DNA of 64,000 nucleotides from Anagrus nilaparvatae (lineage: Eukaryota; Arthropoda; Insecta; Hymenoptera; Mymaridae), in assembly GCA_022575985.1 (NCBI GenBank), contig JAKSXM010000272.1, positions 2,418,001 to 2,482,000 on the forward strand, read 5' to 3'. Of this stretch, positions 53,685 to 62,895 are shown piece after piece. Numbering within the stretch: the first letter of the stretch is position 1; every line of letters starts with the position of its first letter. The translations under genes and the position numbers were made by a program. Below the pieces are notes generated by a model, which made no database searches, had not been told where the DNA came from, and saw only the letters and a program-made list of their open reading frames with translations.

Positions 53685-55125
53685 TATTTCCACGAAAGTA
53701 CTTATATTTGAAATTATTATTTTTACTCGATATCTTGAATCTGATAATTAATTTTTTGAAAATTTTTTTCTCCATAATCTTCGTCACAAAAAAATACATA
53801 AAACACAAAATTTTTTTTTTCGTTTTGGACATATCTAATTTATTTTAATCAGAGTACAAGTTTTAGAAATTTAGTTTATAGTAATTTTTTGTATCCGATC
53901 ACAATTTTCTCTTACTTAATTTTTTGAAAATTTTTTTCCCAAAATTTTTTTCACCAAAAAATACTTTACGGACGCAGTACTTAATTTATTTCTGTGGAAG
54001 TACTAGTTTTAGAAATATCGTTTATAGTAATTTTTTGGACCTGATACGGAATTTTATCGAAATTTTTTTCTCAAAATTTTTGTCGCCAAAAAATACGAAA
54101 AACGCCAAAATTTTTTTTATTTTAGGACGTAATACTTAATTTTTTTCTATGAAATTACGAATATCTAAAATTATCGTTTGTAAAGGATTTCTCCATCTGA
54201 TACGTAATTTTTCGAAATTTTTTTTTTCAAAACTTTTTACATAAAAAAATTTAAAAAACACTATATTTTTTTTTCTTTTTGGATGTAGTATCTCATTTTT
54301 TTCCATGAAAGTACTGAAATCTAAAAGTATCGTTTTTACTCGATATCTCGAATCTTATAATTTATTTTTGAAAATTTTTTTCACAAAAAAATACAAAAAA
54401 TACCAATTTTTTTTTTCTTTAAGGACTCAGTACTTAATTTATTTCTGTGGAAGTACTAGTTTTAGAAATATCGTTTATAGTAATTTTTTGGACCTGATAC
54501 TTAATTTTTTCAAAATTTTTGTTCTCAACATTTAAAAAAATAAAAATGAAAAAAACTGCAATATTTTTTTTCTTTTTGGATATAGCACCTAATTTTTGCT
54601 TATGAAAGTGCCAATATCTGAAAATATCGTTTTTACTCGATATTTCCAATCTGACACTTAATTTTTTTAACTTTTTTTTCTCAAAACTTTTTGCATAAAA
54701 AAAAAAAAACAGCAATATTTTTTTGCTTTTTGAAAGTAGTACCTAATTTTTTTCTGTAAAAGTACTAGTTTTAGAAGTATACTTTTTAGTCAATATTTTG
54801 GTACTGAAACTTAATTTTCTGAAAATTTTTCCCTCAAAATTTTTTGCATAAAAAAATTAAAGAAACAGCATTATTTTTTTTCTATTTGGACGTAGTACCT
54901 AATTTTTTCCTCTGAAAGACTGTTACCTATCTACCTACTTATATGTAGAATTATCGTTTTTACTCTATATCTCCAATTGATACTTAATTTTTTGAAAATT
55001 TTTTTCTAAAAATTGTTTACATAAAAAAATTAAAAAAATAGCAATATCTTTTTTCTTTTGGGACGTAGTATTTAATTTTTTTCCATGAAAGTACTAATAT
55101 CTAGAATTATCATTTTTATTAGATA
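53685..55125. repeat. Tandem array of about 150-bp units, alternating types
   Basis: About ten units, each with GAAAGTACTAGTTTTAGAAAT or the variant GAAAGTACTAATATCTAAAAT, then ATCGTTTTTACTCGATAT or ATCGTTTATAGTAATTTTTT, CTGATACTTAATTTTTT, and A- and T-runs. Units start near 53693, 53850, 53997, 54153, 54306, 54448, 54605, 54757, 54925 and 55086. The ORFs here come from the repeat. Confidence 0.75.
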
Positions 55126-55210
55126 AAATAGACTATTAAGAACATTTTTTTATTGTTAATGAGGAATCATAGTGCCAATTACTTGGCAGCGTTTTTTTTA
55201 TTTAACTTAC

Positions 55211-55294
55211 CATTCTTTTAACTGGCCTTCTCATTTCTGCAAAGGGATGAGCAGAATCATCATCCCCTAGTTCACCATCTAACACCAGATGAAT
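55211..55294 (-). CDS. Likely internal exon of a host gene (minus strand)
   Basis: 84 bases flanked by acceptor ATTTATAG and donor ATG|GTAAGTT. Only one frame is open over the whole length: IHLVLDGELGDDDSAHPFAE followed by MRRPVKRM, phase 0 at both ends. It is notably less AT-rich than the repeats on both sides. It could belong to the minus-strand gene at 20.2-21.9 kb, but the exon at 21930 needs a phase-1 partner, so at least one exon would lie between. I do not recognise the protein. Confidence 0.55.
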
Positions 55295-55378
55295 CTATAA
55301 ATAAAAAAATAATAAAAATTATAATTTTCAAATACTGTTCTCTCTTCCTCTCTCTTTTATTACTAATCATTAAATATA

Positions 55379-55457
55379 CTTTTGCTATCAAACGTAACAT
55401 ATGTGGAATGATCCACGAATTTAGCGGAAAATTTACGAAGCAGCAATAGCCCAACTT
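55379..55457 (-). CDS. Weak candidate exon next to 55211-55294
   Basis: An open minus-strand segment (LGYCCFVNFPLNSWIIPHML) lies between AAAACATAG and AAAA|GTATAT and would join the exon at 55294 in phase 0. The acceptor lacks a pyrimidine tract, and a second frame of the same segment is also open. It is only a possibility. Confidence 0.25.
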
Positions 55458-55972
55458 CTATGTTTTCTTTACTGATTTTTCCATTTTGTTTTTCTTTTTT
55501 TTTCTTCTTGAATAAATTAAGTTGCAAGAATAATTGATGATTAATTTTTTTTTCGCAGTCAATTTATACAAAATTAAGTAGGATACCCCACGCATCAATT
55601 TTTGTGATGACACCTTTTTATTACTGAAACATTTATTATACATATATATTAAATATATATATTTGATATAAAACAATTTTAATAAATTTTATTTTATTTA
55701 ACTACTATTAAATTAAATTGTTATCTTGAAATCCAATACACAAGAACCTATAACTAGATAAAAATCCCAACAATTAGCTACAAATCAAAATTACAGAAAT
55801 AACACAAACATCTGGTTCTAGACTAAATAAAAGTATCCAATCAATAAATGTATTTGATAAAGAACTTTTTCCCTCAAAAACTATAAAAAATACTACAATA
55901 ACTGAAACTCCTGAAAATTCAAAATTGACAAATCTTAAATATCGCTACCAATAAATAACACATTTACCAAAG
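55458..55972. other. AT-rich region before the gypsy relic
   Basis: (AT)n around 55640-55660; otherwise low-complexity sequence. Possibly the decayed upstream part of the Ty3/gypsy element. Confidence 0.4.
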
Positions 55973-56382
55973 ACGTAAAATCACATTTTAAAACTCTACA
56001 ACATGTAATCCAAAAATTAAGAGGGGCTAACTTAAAAATACAAATAAATAAATGTACGTTCTTAAAACGAGAACTAATCTATTTAGGGTTCAAAATTTCA
56101 GAAAAAGGAATAGAAACTGACCCCATAAAGGTCGAAGCTATCATAAAAATGCCTGCACCAAAAACTGCTAAACAAATTAGAATTTTTAATGTATTAACAA
56201 ATAACTAAAGAAAATTTATTAAAAACTATGCAAAACTAGCTCTTCTTCTGACAAACCTATTAAAAAAGGACACACCATTTAAATGGACTGAAAAAACTCA
56301 AGGAGCTTTTGATTTATTAAAAGAAAAATTATGTACAGCACCGGTTTTAATATTCCCAGACACAACTTATGGAAATTGCTTA
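55973..56382 (+). pseudogene. pol: Ty3/gypsy RT C-terminus and RNase H start
   Basis: The plus-strand frame reads FTKDVKSHFKTLQHVIQKL, NLKIQINKCTFLKRELIYLG, FKISEKGIETDPIKVEAIIK, RKFIKNYAKLALLLTNLLKK, DTPFKWTEKTQGAFDLLKEK and LCTAPVLIFPDTTYGN. This is the RT connection and start of RNase H of a gypsy-type element, with one internal stop. The catalytic RT motifs upstream are missing. Confidence 0.88.
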
Positions 56383-56406
56383 ATAGATTTAGTCTCGCGT
56401 TTGATA

Positions 56407-56689
56407 GGCATGCGACAAATTGCAATCTAAAATATATAGCGGAGAATTTACATTAAAACAGTATTATGATGGAAATTTAAATATCATTGATTTTGAGGTA
56501 GGAGATATAGTTTTCTTAGTAAAAGGGAGCGAAACCTCGAAACCAGCAGACGATCCATATACAGGGCCATTTGAAATTGTAAAAAAATTTTCCGATTATA
56601 ATGTAAAAATTTAAAAAGTTGGAACAAACTCGATCCAAATAGATCACGTTAAAAGGTTAAAAAGACCTACAATAAAAACTAAACTCTAA
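56407..56689 (+). pseudogene. pol: Ty3/gypsy integrase C-terminal region
   Basis: After a deletion of RNase H and the integrase core, the frame resumes with YYDGNLNIIDFEVGDIVFLV, DDPYTGPFEIVKKFSDYNV and IDHVKRLKRP, the integrase C-terminal strand-rich domain of gypsy elements. One internal stop (after NVKI). Both halves together show an internally deleted copy; LTRs not found. Confidence 0.8.
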
Positions 56690-57090
56690 ATATGAGTTCT
56701 TTACAAAATATTTTTTTTTCTTGTACATAAAAATAAAATATATCTTAAAATAAAAACTATATATATCTGAAAATTTATTTGTCTGTTTGTTTGTTTGTAT
56801 GACTCAAGAAACACCAAACCGATTGGTATGAAACTGGTGTCAAAATAAAGAAAAAAAGTCTGTGGGTGACATAGATTATAGATTTTTTGCTCAGTTATTG
56901 TAGTTTTTGGGATATTTAATTTTTAGTGTTTTTGAACTTGATAACATTTTTTAAAATAGAAAAACATAAAATAAAAAATAAAAAAATATAATTCAATTTA
57001 ACAAAAATTGAAATATCTCGAGTGTGGTAGATGATGGATAGATAAGGAAAATGGTGGTGTATAAATAAATATAAGTAATATTTAGCACTG
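56690..57090. other. AT-rich region with a simple dispersed motif
   Basis: Contains (TTTG)n at about 56788-56806 followed by AACACCAAACCGATTGGTAT, a pattern often seen in insect non-autonomous repeats. Not classified. Confidence 0.35.
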
Positions 57091-57093
57091 TGT

Positions 57094-57262
57094 ACTTTTA
57101 TTGTAATGCAAGCCGATGTAGCATCGGTAGTGGTTGCCGGAGCACTGAATTTATGCTCCGCAACAGTAATACTTCTTCAGAGGGCGCCTCTCATACTTTA
57201 CACACACACACACACACACACGATATATTATATACACAACATTTCCACCCACCACATTTTAA
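57094..57262 (-). repeat. Candidate BEL 3' LTR start and polypurine tract
   Basis: Read on the minus strand, ATGTGGTGGGTGGAAA (57244-57259) is a good polypurine tract and is followed by TGTTGTGTATATAAT, an LTR-like start with a (GT)n run, a GC-richer block and AATAAAA at about 57093. No matching 5' LTR is found in 62896-64000, so the LTR call stays tentative. Confidence 0.4.
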
Positions 57263-57566
57263 TTAAATTAAAATGTTTTGCAAAAAAAAGATAAAATTCA
57301 ATATAAAATAAAAAGAAAATGTTTAAACATGTGGTGGCTGGAAATTTAGAAAAAAAAGAAATATTTACAGTTTAAAAATTTGGCCTTTTCAAAACATTAT
57401 TTCTAATCTATAATATACAAAAAATCAATTTTAATAACTTATAATAACAGAACATATTTACAATAAAAAATTAAAAATCACAATAAATAATGATGTATTT
57501 ACACAATAATTATATTTACAAATACAATTTTGTTTTGAAAAACCTTTCTTTTTAATTTAAAAAATT

Positions 57567-58481
57567 TCACTGTTTTTCCTCATTCAACACATCTAATAAA
57601 ATTAACTTGTGTATTGGGCGTTTTAAAGTGGTTGATCCCGTCTTGAGAGTTACAACCCTCACCAAACCATCAGGACCCTTGTGAACCCCGATAACTTTTG
57701 CTAACGGCCAATAAGAGGGGGGCATGGTCTCATCAGAGATCAACACCACATCATTTATTTCTATATTTTTTTTCTGTAATTGCCACTTATGACGTTCCTG
57801 CAGAGTTTGCAGATACTCAGTGGACCATGATCGCCACCAGTCTTGTAATTTTTGCTGGATGAGCTTATACCTATTTGAAAGGGGTATATTTTGATCCAGA
57901 TAATTATTCTCTGGCAAAATATTATTGTTTGATTGTGTGAGCAGGAAAGCAGGGGTTAAAAATTTGTTATCAGACGGATCGTCTTTTAAAGGTATGAGTG
58001 GCCGGGAATTGAGGCAAGCCTCAATCTGCTTTAGCAGAGTATTGAACTCTTCATAAGTAAGTAAATGGTAACCTACTACTCTCCGAATATGGTGTTTCAC
58101 GGACTTTACCGCTGCTTCCCAGATTCCCCCAAAATGAGGCGCTCCCGGAGAGTTAAACGTCCAGTTCGTACCCTCGTTGGTAAGAGAACCCACAAGTTCC
58201 TGCATATAGACAGAAGATTCCATATACATTTCTTTGAGGAATCGATCTGCGCCAACAAAGGTAGTCCCTTGGTCGCTAAACAAACCGGAACATTGCCCTC
58301 GAGTTGCGGTAAATCTTCTAAAGGCAGCAATAAAATCCGGACTAGAATACCCAGTTACCAGCTCAAGATGGACGGCTTTGGTGGTCATACAGACGAACAC
58401 TGCTATGTAAGCCTTGTACATGGTTTTATGAGAACCGCGACCTCTATACCTTAAAATTGAGAAGGGGCCAGCATAATCTAC
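57567..58481 (-). CDS. pol: BEL/Pao integrase core and DUF5641 domain
   Basis: The ORF runs from 58421, and the same frame is open from 58481 (VDYAGPFSILRYRGRG), so it is the direct continuation of the upstream ORF after an in-frame TGA. The integrase core shows AVFVCMTTKAVHLELVTGYS (first Asp region missing its usual form), FSDQGTTFVGADRFLKEM (second Asp), NSPGAPHFGGIWEAAVKSVK (Glu) and LNSRPLIPL. The C-terminal domain has SNRYKLIQQKLQDWWRSW and NDVVLISDETMPPSYWPLAK (DUF5641). About 300 codons, complete to its own stop at 57567. Confidence 0.93.
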   Translation of the reverse strand, partial: VDYAGPFSILRYRGRGSHKTMYKAYIAVFVCMTTKAVHLELVTGYSSPDFIAAFRRFTATRGQCSGLFSDQGTTFVGADRFLKEMYMESSVYMQELVGSLTNEGTNWTFNSPGAPHFGGIWEAAVKSVKHHIRRVVGYHLLTYEEFNTLLKQIEACLNSRPLIPLKDDPSDNKFLTPAFLLTQSNNNILPENNYLDQNIPLSNRYKLIQQKLQDWWRSWSTEYLQTLQERHKWQLQKKNIEINDVVLISDETMPPSYWPLAKVIGVHKGPDGLVRVVTLKTGSTTLKRPIHKLILLDVLNEEKQ

Positions 58482-58493
58482 TCATAATCTACT
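58472..58493. repeat. 11-bp tandem duplication creating a stop in BEL pol
   Basis: CATAATCTACT occurs twice in direct succession (58472-58482 and 58483-58493). On the coding strand the repeat carries the TGA at 58484-58482 that separates the two ORFs just before the integrase VDYAGP block. Confidence 0.75.
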
Positions 58494-60122
58494 AAAGCGA
58501 AACGGTTTATCTGGCATGATTACCCTTGATGCGGGCAGTATTCCCATCTTTTGTATAGCGAGATTGGAACTATAACGACGACAAATATTACATTTATAGA
58601 CGCAGCTTCTAAACAAATTTCTAGCTTTCACTACCCAGAATTCCTGACGCAATGTAGATAAAGTTAGCCTAACTCCTCCGTGCAACATAGATTTATGACA
58701 ATGCTCTACCAATAATTTTGAAAATTGACCTTGATATGGCAAGATCCATGGATGTTTTTGGTCATGATCCAACAACGACCAATGAATCCTACCCCCTAAT
58801 CTCAATAAATTTTGCTCAAGAAAAGGATCTAATCTTCTTAGATTTAAGTCTTGCATAGGTTTACCATTTTTTAGCAAAGAAATATCGACTTCAAAATAAG
58901 CTCTCTGAATGATAAATATCCAGAGTTTTTTAGCTCGGGTGATTTCCTCAATAGACACTAACTTCGGAAAACAACAGCGATATTTTACCAAAAACCAAGA
59001 GTTCTTAACTACGTCAGATTGCTCTGACAAGTTCACTAATTTACTTCTAACCCTCAATAACAACTTATCTATAAAACGAAGAACATATGAGGTTATTCGA
59101 AGAAGTTTTTTCAAAGATGAGTATTTATTAATCAAATCCCAAACTTGAACTTCACAACTTTGTTTTTTAGCAACGACGTTACAATTTATTGCTGTGACAT
59201 TTACTGACTTACTTTGAAATTCCATGAAATCGTCTCCAGATTTATCCAAAGTCACACCCCCTTCCCACCAAAGAGAAAAGTTCTTTAGTTGAAAAGGTGG
59301 CAGGCCCCTAGAAATACAATCAGCTGGGTTGTCATGCGTTCGAACATGATTCCAGTAGGCCTCAGGGATTAACGCATGGATTTTAGAACAACTGTGAGCA
59401 ACATACATTTCCCATTTAGATGGGTGTTCTTTGAGCCAATAAAGTACGTCTGTAGAATCCGTGAAAAGATAAATTCTTACAGCGTCCAATCTCAGAGCTT
59501 TGAGAACCTTAACCGACAGTCTAGCTAGTAAAAGAGCCGCGTTTAATTCCAGTCTTGGTATTGTTAAAAGTGGCTTAATAGGTGCAACCTTAGATTTAGC
59601 TTGGATTAAATGAACAGAACTAACACCATTATACGTAACCTTGAGGTATGTGCAGGCAGCATAAGCAAATTTTGAGGCATCTGCAAACCCAAAAAGCTCG
59701 TATTTTGCATTAGGAACATAGTTTAACCATCTTTTGATTTTGATGTCCTTTACAGCTGATATATCATTGTGCCAACTTAAGAATTCGTCTCTCAAAGGGG
59801 GTGGTGACATTTCATCCCAGCCAATTTTCGCCAACCATAACTTCTGCATAAAAATTTTGGCAGTAATAATAACCGGAGCCAACCAACCTAGGGGGTCAAA
59901 AAATTTGGCTATGATAGAAAGCACCTTCCTCTTTGTGAGATCACCCTCAAGTTGATCAATAACTAGATCGAAGGTAAATTCATCAGAGTCTGGACACCAG
60001 TTTAGACCCAACAATCCGAAGCAAGAATTGGATTTGGGTGAAGCACATGCTGACCTAGGAAAATTTAGCAACTTTTCATCATTAGCTAACCACTTATGGA
60101 GGAAGAAACCACCACCTTGCAA
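58482..60122 (-). CDS. pol: BEL/Pao RT C-terminal part, RNase H and integrase zinc module
   Basis: 546 codons. It starts downstream of the RT active site with FFLHKWLANDEKLLNF, then CFGLLGLNWCPDSDEFTF, VLSIIAKFFDPLGWLAPVII (the A17/connection signature), LFGFADASKFAYAACTYL (RNase H), IYLFTDSTDVLYWLKEHPSK, NPADCISRGL, and near the end MLHGGVRLTLSTLRQEFWVV with CVYKCNICRRYSS (HHCC zinc module). The frame continues in the next ORF across one TGA. Well preserved over its length. Confidence 0.93.
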   Translation of the reverse strand: MQGGGFFLHKWLANDEKLLNFPRSACASPKSNSCFGLLGLNWCPDSDEFTFDLVIDQLEGDLTKRKVLSIIAKFFDPLGWLAPVIITAKIFMQKLWLAKIGWDEMSPPPLRDEFLSWHNDISAVKDIKIKRWLNYVPNAKYELFGFADASKFAYAACTYLKVTYNGVSSVHLIQAKSKVAPIKPLLTIPRLELNAALLLARLSVKVLKALRLDAVRIYLFTDSTDVLYWLKEHPSKWEMYVAHSCSKIHALIPEAYWNHVRTHDNPADCISRGLPPFQLKNFSLWWEGGVTLDKSGDDFMEFQSKSVNVTAINCNVVAKKQSCEVQVWDLINKYSSLKKLLRITSYVLRFIDKLLLRVRSKLVNLSEQSDVVKNSWFLVKYRCCFPKLVSIEEITRAKKLWIFIIQRAYFEVDISLLKNGKPMQDLNLRRLDPFLEQNLLRLGGRIHWSLLDHDQKHPWILPYQGQFSKLLVEHCHKSMLHGGVRLTLSTLRQEFWVVKARNLFRSCVYKCNICRRYSSNLAIQKMGILPASRVIMPDKPFRFSRL

Positions 60123-60159
60123 ATTCCCACTAAATCTTTTTGCTTATCTAAAGCTTCAG

Positions 60160-61479
60160 CTAATGTGTGGCCACCAGACAGTGTATCATCCATATATGTT
60201 TCCATATTAAGAATGGAAAATTTCTCCCCTCATCAATGGCTAATTGCCTAATGACTCTATTTGCTAAATAAGGACTGCTTATCATACCATAAGTGACTGT
60301 ATTAAGCGACCATACTTGAATAGGTTTGTTTTGTTCAGAACGCCACAAAATCTGCTGAAACTTTCGGTCATCCTCGTGGACTAGGATTTGCCTAAACATC
60401 TGCTCAATGTCAGATACAAAGACAAATCTATATTTCATCCAGTTGATCAATAACTCAGCTAAGTCCGGAAGTAGGTTTGGCCCATAGTGTAATAAATTAT
60501 TAATTGAAACCTTATCATAGTCTCTAGCTGAACCATTGAACACTGAACGAAATTTGCCCGAAGAGCCGAGAATTCCGTGATGTGGAAGAAAATAGCAATC
60601 GATTTCTGGCAGAGGGGATTCAAGAAGCGACATATGACCTGTATCAGCATAATTTTGCATAAATGCCGTATATGCTTGAGCGAACTTTTCGTCTTTTAGA
60701 AATTTAGCTTCCATCCTTTCCAAAACTCTCTTTGCATTTTGATGAGATCCTCTGAACTTCAAATTAACACTATCAGGATCTTTAAAAGGTAATCTTACCA
60801 CGTAACGTCCATCAGAATTGCGATAAAAAGTTTTGGAGAAGAATTCTTCACAAGCTTGTTCGTCAGGAGTGAGTAACGATTTAGAAGAAACAGCGACCTC
60901 CTCCTGCTGCCAAAATCTTTCTAAATTGAATGATAGATTCTCTTCCTCTATTTGAAGATCAGTGGCCAATAAACAATTAAAACCTTTCCCCAAACCCCCA
61001 GAAGTTATCCAACCTAACTTAGAACTTGTAGCAATCGGCGGAGAGTCTGAACCTCTACGAATTGGTTCCTCAATTAATGACGAATGTACAGTTGTACTTA
61101 GCAAAACGTCAATCTGTCCTCGCTCATTAAAATGTGGGTCAGCAAGCACTAAGTCCGATAAGTAATCAAGATTTTTTATTTGGAAATTTACATTTGGTGA
61201 ATATGAGGTAATTTTAGGTATAACAAACGCATCAATATTTACCACAAAATCTGAGAAAAAATGCGGCCGAATATCAATATTTACTAATTGAGTAGAAGTT
61301 AACTCACTGTTGCCCCCGACGCCAGAGATTGTTAAAAAAGTTGATACTTTTGGAATTTTTAGCTTTTTAAGCAATGACCTACTTATGAAAGAGGCTTGAG
61401 AGCATTGATCTATCAGTGCCCTAGCTAAGAAATCACAACCAAAACTATTTGATACTTTTATTACGGCTGTAGGCAACAA
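60160..61479 (-). CDS. pol: BEL/Pao protease and RT N-terminal part
   Basis: 439 codons, the same frame as the zinc-knuckle ORF upstream, from which it is separated by a TGA at 61500-61498. The protease region includes ALIDQCSQASFISRSLLKKL (D in place of the usual D-S/T-G triad form for this family) and VSTFLTISGVGG. RT starts around CYFLPHHGILGSSGKFRSVF and continues with FVFVSDIEQMFRQILVHEDD and TVTYGMISSPYLANRVIRQL. The RT catalytic motif YMDDTLSG is encoded at about 60196-60173 but in another frame: the ORF slips just before it and slips again before 60122. Confidence 0.92.
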   Translation of the reverse strand: MLPTAVIKVSNSFGCDFLARALIDQCSQASFISRSLLKKLKIPKVSTFLTISGVGGNSELTSTQLVNIDIRPHFFSDFVVNIDAFVIPKITSYSPNVNFQIKNLDYLSDLVLADPHFNERGQIDVLLSTTVHSSLIEEPIRRGSDSPPIATSSKLGWITSGGLGKGFNCLLATDLQIEEENLSFNLERFWQQEEVAVSSKSLLTPDEQACEEFFSKTFYRNSDGRYVVRLPFKDPDSVNLKFRGSHQNAKRVLERMEAKFLKDEKFAQAYTAFMQNYADTGHMSLLESPLPEIDCYFLPHHGILGSSGKFRSVFNGSARDYDKVSINNLLHYGPNLLPDLAELLINWMKYRFVFVSDIEQMFRQILVHEDDRKFQQILWRSEQNKPIQVWSLNTVTYGMISSPYLANRVIRQLAIDEGRNFPFLIWKHIWMIHCLVATH

Positions 61480-61497
61480 CGAGCTATTAGCTAATTG

Positions 61498-61797
61498 TCA
61501 TGATTGAGTGGCTAATGTTACTGTTTCTGTTACGGTAGGTTGGCTACTAGAACTAGGGTTATGTGTGTCATTGCTATCATTAGCTTTTACTGCTTTTTTA
61601 TTTTTGTAACCTTTTATATGTAATGGAGTGTGATGTTTTTTATGACAAGATTGACAAGTTTTTGTTGAGTTACATTGTGTTATAAAATGTGGCCCTAAGC
61701 AATTGTAACATCTTTTTAATTTACCCACCAATTCCTCTCTCTGTTTAGGTGTTTTATTCTTATATGTAGGGCAAAAGAGAAAGAAATGATTTGCATT
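61498..61797 (-). CDS. gag: BEL/Pao zinc-knuckle region
   Basis: In frame with the Gag ORF across one TGA. It contains LKRCYNCLGPHFITQCNST, a CCHC knuckle, then CQSCHKKHHTPLH, the second Cys/His motif typical of BEL elements, followed by a Ser/Thr/Asn-rich linker. The TGA at 61800-61798 sits exactly where the second Cys of a further upstream knuckle (C-x2-[stop]-NANH-x4-C) is expected, so it is a nonsense mutation rather than a natural end. Confidence 0.85.
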   Translation of the reverse strand, partial: NANHFFLFCPTYKNKTPKQREELVGKLKRCYNCLGPHFITQCNSTKTCQSCHKKHHTPLHIKGYKNKKAVKANDSNDTHNPSSSSQPTVTETVTLATQS

Positions 61798-62895
61798 TCA
61801 AATAATGCATTCACTATTAGGTTTTTTAGAAATATTTGAACTATTATCCACATTAGTTTGAAAAACCTTTGCGGGCATTGTAGAGACATTAGCATTTTTG
61901 AATTTATTGTTATTTTCTGCAAATTGTTTGACATTAAAATTATTACTCGACTCTTCAATCGATTCAAATATGCTAATTTGAGTCTCTAAAAATTCTAATA
62001 TGTGTTTTAATTCAGGTGGCTCAGAACAAGACCTAACCGGACCAGCATCATCATTTTGTACGGTAGCAGCAAACCTATTAAAATAATTACTATAAAAAAT
62101 TTCCCACTGCCTTCTAGTATCCTGATCTAATAAAGATAGTACATGATAGACTAATAAATCGTCCCATTGATCAACTGGCCTATTCAAACCCTTTAAAGCA
62201 GACAAAGGGGTATTAATTCCAGTAAGGATCTTTTTTAATTCTGTTGCTGAGGATTTACTAATAGGTTTTAGGGAATAAATAGAAGAAATATGAGCATGTA
62301 CTAAACGCTTTTTTATCTCATATTTTTCCTTTAGTTTGTCCCAAATAATTTTAAAATTAGCCTCTGTAGGCTGATATGAAGTGACTAACTTCTTAGCGTC
62401 ACCCTCAACAACAGATATGAGTTGATGCAACTTTGCAATGTCTGAATAATTCGGTTTGTTAATTACCGAAGATGTGAACATGTCACGAAACGATTCCCAA
62501 CATGTAAAATCCCCATTAAAATGAGGAATGCTTAACGGAGGCAACCTTTCACCATCTAACGTAACAAATTGTCTAACTGGGGGGTGAGTATTATCATTAC
62601 GTGATTCTATTTGGGAATCTAAATAAGCTTGAAGTTTTGACAAATTTTTTATGTATGCTTGCTCATACGCCAGGAAGAGATTATCCTTTACATAAGGTTG
62701 AACCTTAAGAGTCTCATAATCCTCATGGTTAATTAGCTGCATGTGATTGCTTTCAAATTTTTCCAACGTTTTTTCAAGGGAATTCATCCTGATTTTACAA
62801 GACGAGATGGACATGCTGTCAACTTCTTTTTCAAAATAGGCAAACGCATTGTTAATACGTGTGAACATACTCACTTGTTGATTAATAATATCCAT
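61798..62895 (-). CDS. gag: BEL/Pao Gag (DUF1759)
   Basis: 365 codons from an ATG at 62895 (MDIINQQVSMFTRINNAF). A coiled-coil-like N-terminus is followed by LPPLSIPHFNGDFTCWESFR, LHQLISVVEGDAKKLVTSY, FKIIWDKLKEKYEIKKRLV and LLDQDTRRQWEI, the DUF1759 pattern of BEL/Pao Gag. The ORF is ended by a TGA inside the first zinc knuckle. This start is favoured by its position right after the AT-rich leader. Confidence 0.92.
   Translation of the reverse strand: MDIINQQVSMFTRINNAFAYFEKEVDSMSISSCKIRMNSLEKTLEKFESNHMQLINHEDYETLKVQPYVKDNLFLAYEQAYIKNLSKLQAYLDSQIESRNDNTHPPVRQFVTLDGERLPPLSIPHFNGDFTCWESFRDMFTSSVINKPNYSDIAKLHQLISVVEGDAKKLVTSYQPTEANFKIIWDKLKEKYEIKKRLVHAHISSIYSLKPISKSSATELKKILTGINTPLSALKGLNRPVDQWDDLLVYHVLSLLDQDTRRQWEIFYSNYFNRFAATVQNDDAGPVRSCSEPPELKHILEFLETQISIFESIEESSNNFNVKQFAENNNKFKNANVSTMPAKVFQTNVDNSSNISKKPNSECII

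Larger units (their letters stand above)
57244..62895 (-). mobile_element. BEL/Pao LTR retrotransposon, defective
   Basis: Minus-strand order Gag (DUF1759), zinc knuckles, aspartic protease (DUF1758-like), RT, A17-type region/RNase H, integrase with zinc module and rve core, DUF5641 domain. This is the standard BEL/Pao order at the expected length of about 5.6 kb of coding DNA. At least three nonsense codons and two frameshifts break it. LTRs are unresolved; the 5' one may be outside the window. Confidence 0.93.

Noticed and set aside
53924..54535. Two ORFs sharing RTQYLIYFCGSTSFRNIVYS, looking like a protein family.
   Set aside because: They are translations of the same tandem-repeat unit 451 bases apart, not genes.
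57106..57294. 62-codon ORF starting MQADVASVVVAGALNLCSAT.
   Set aside because: Runs into a (CA)n microsatellite; better explained as part of the candidate BEL LTR read antisense.
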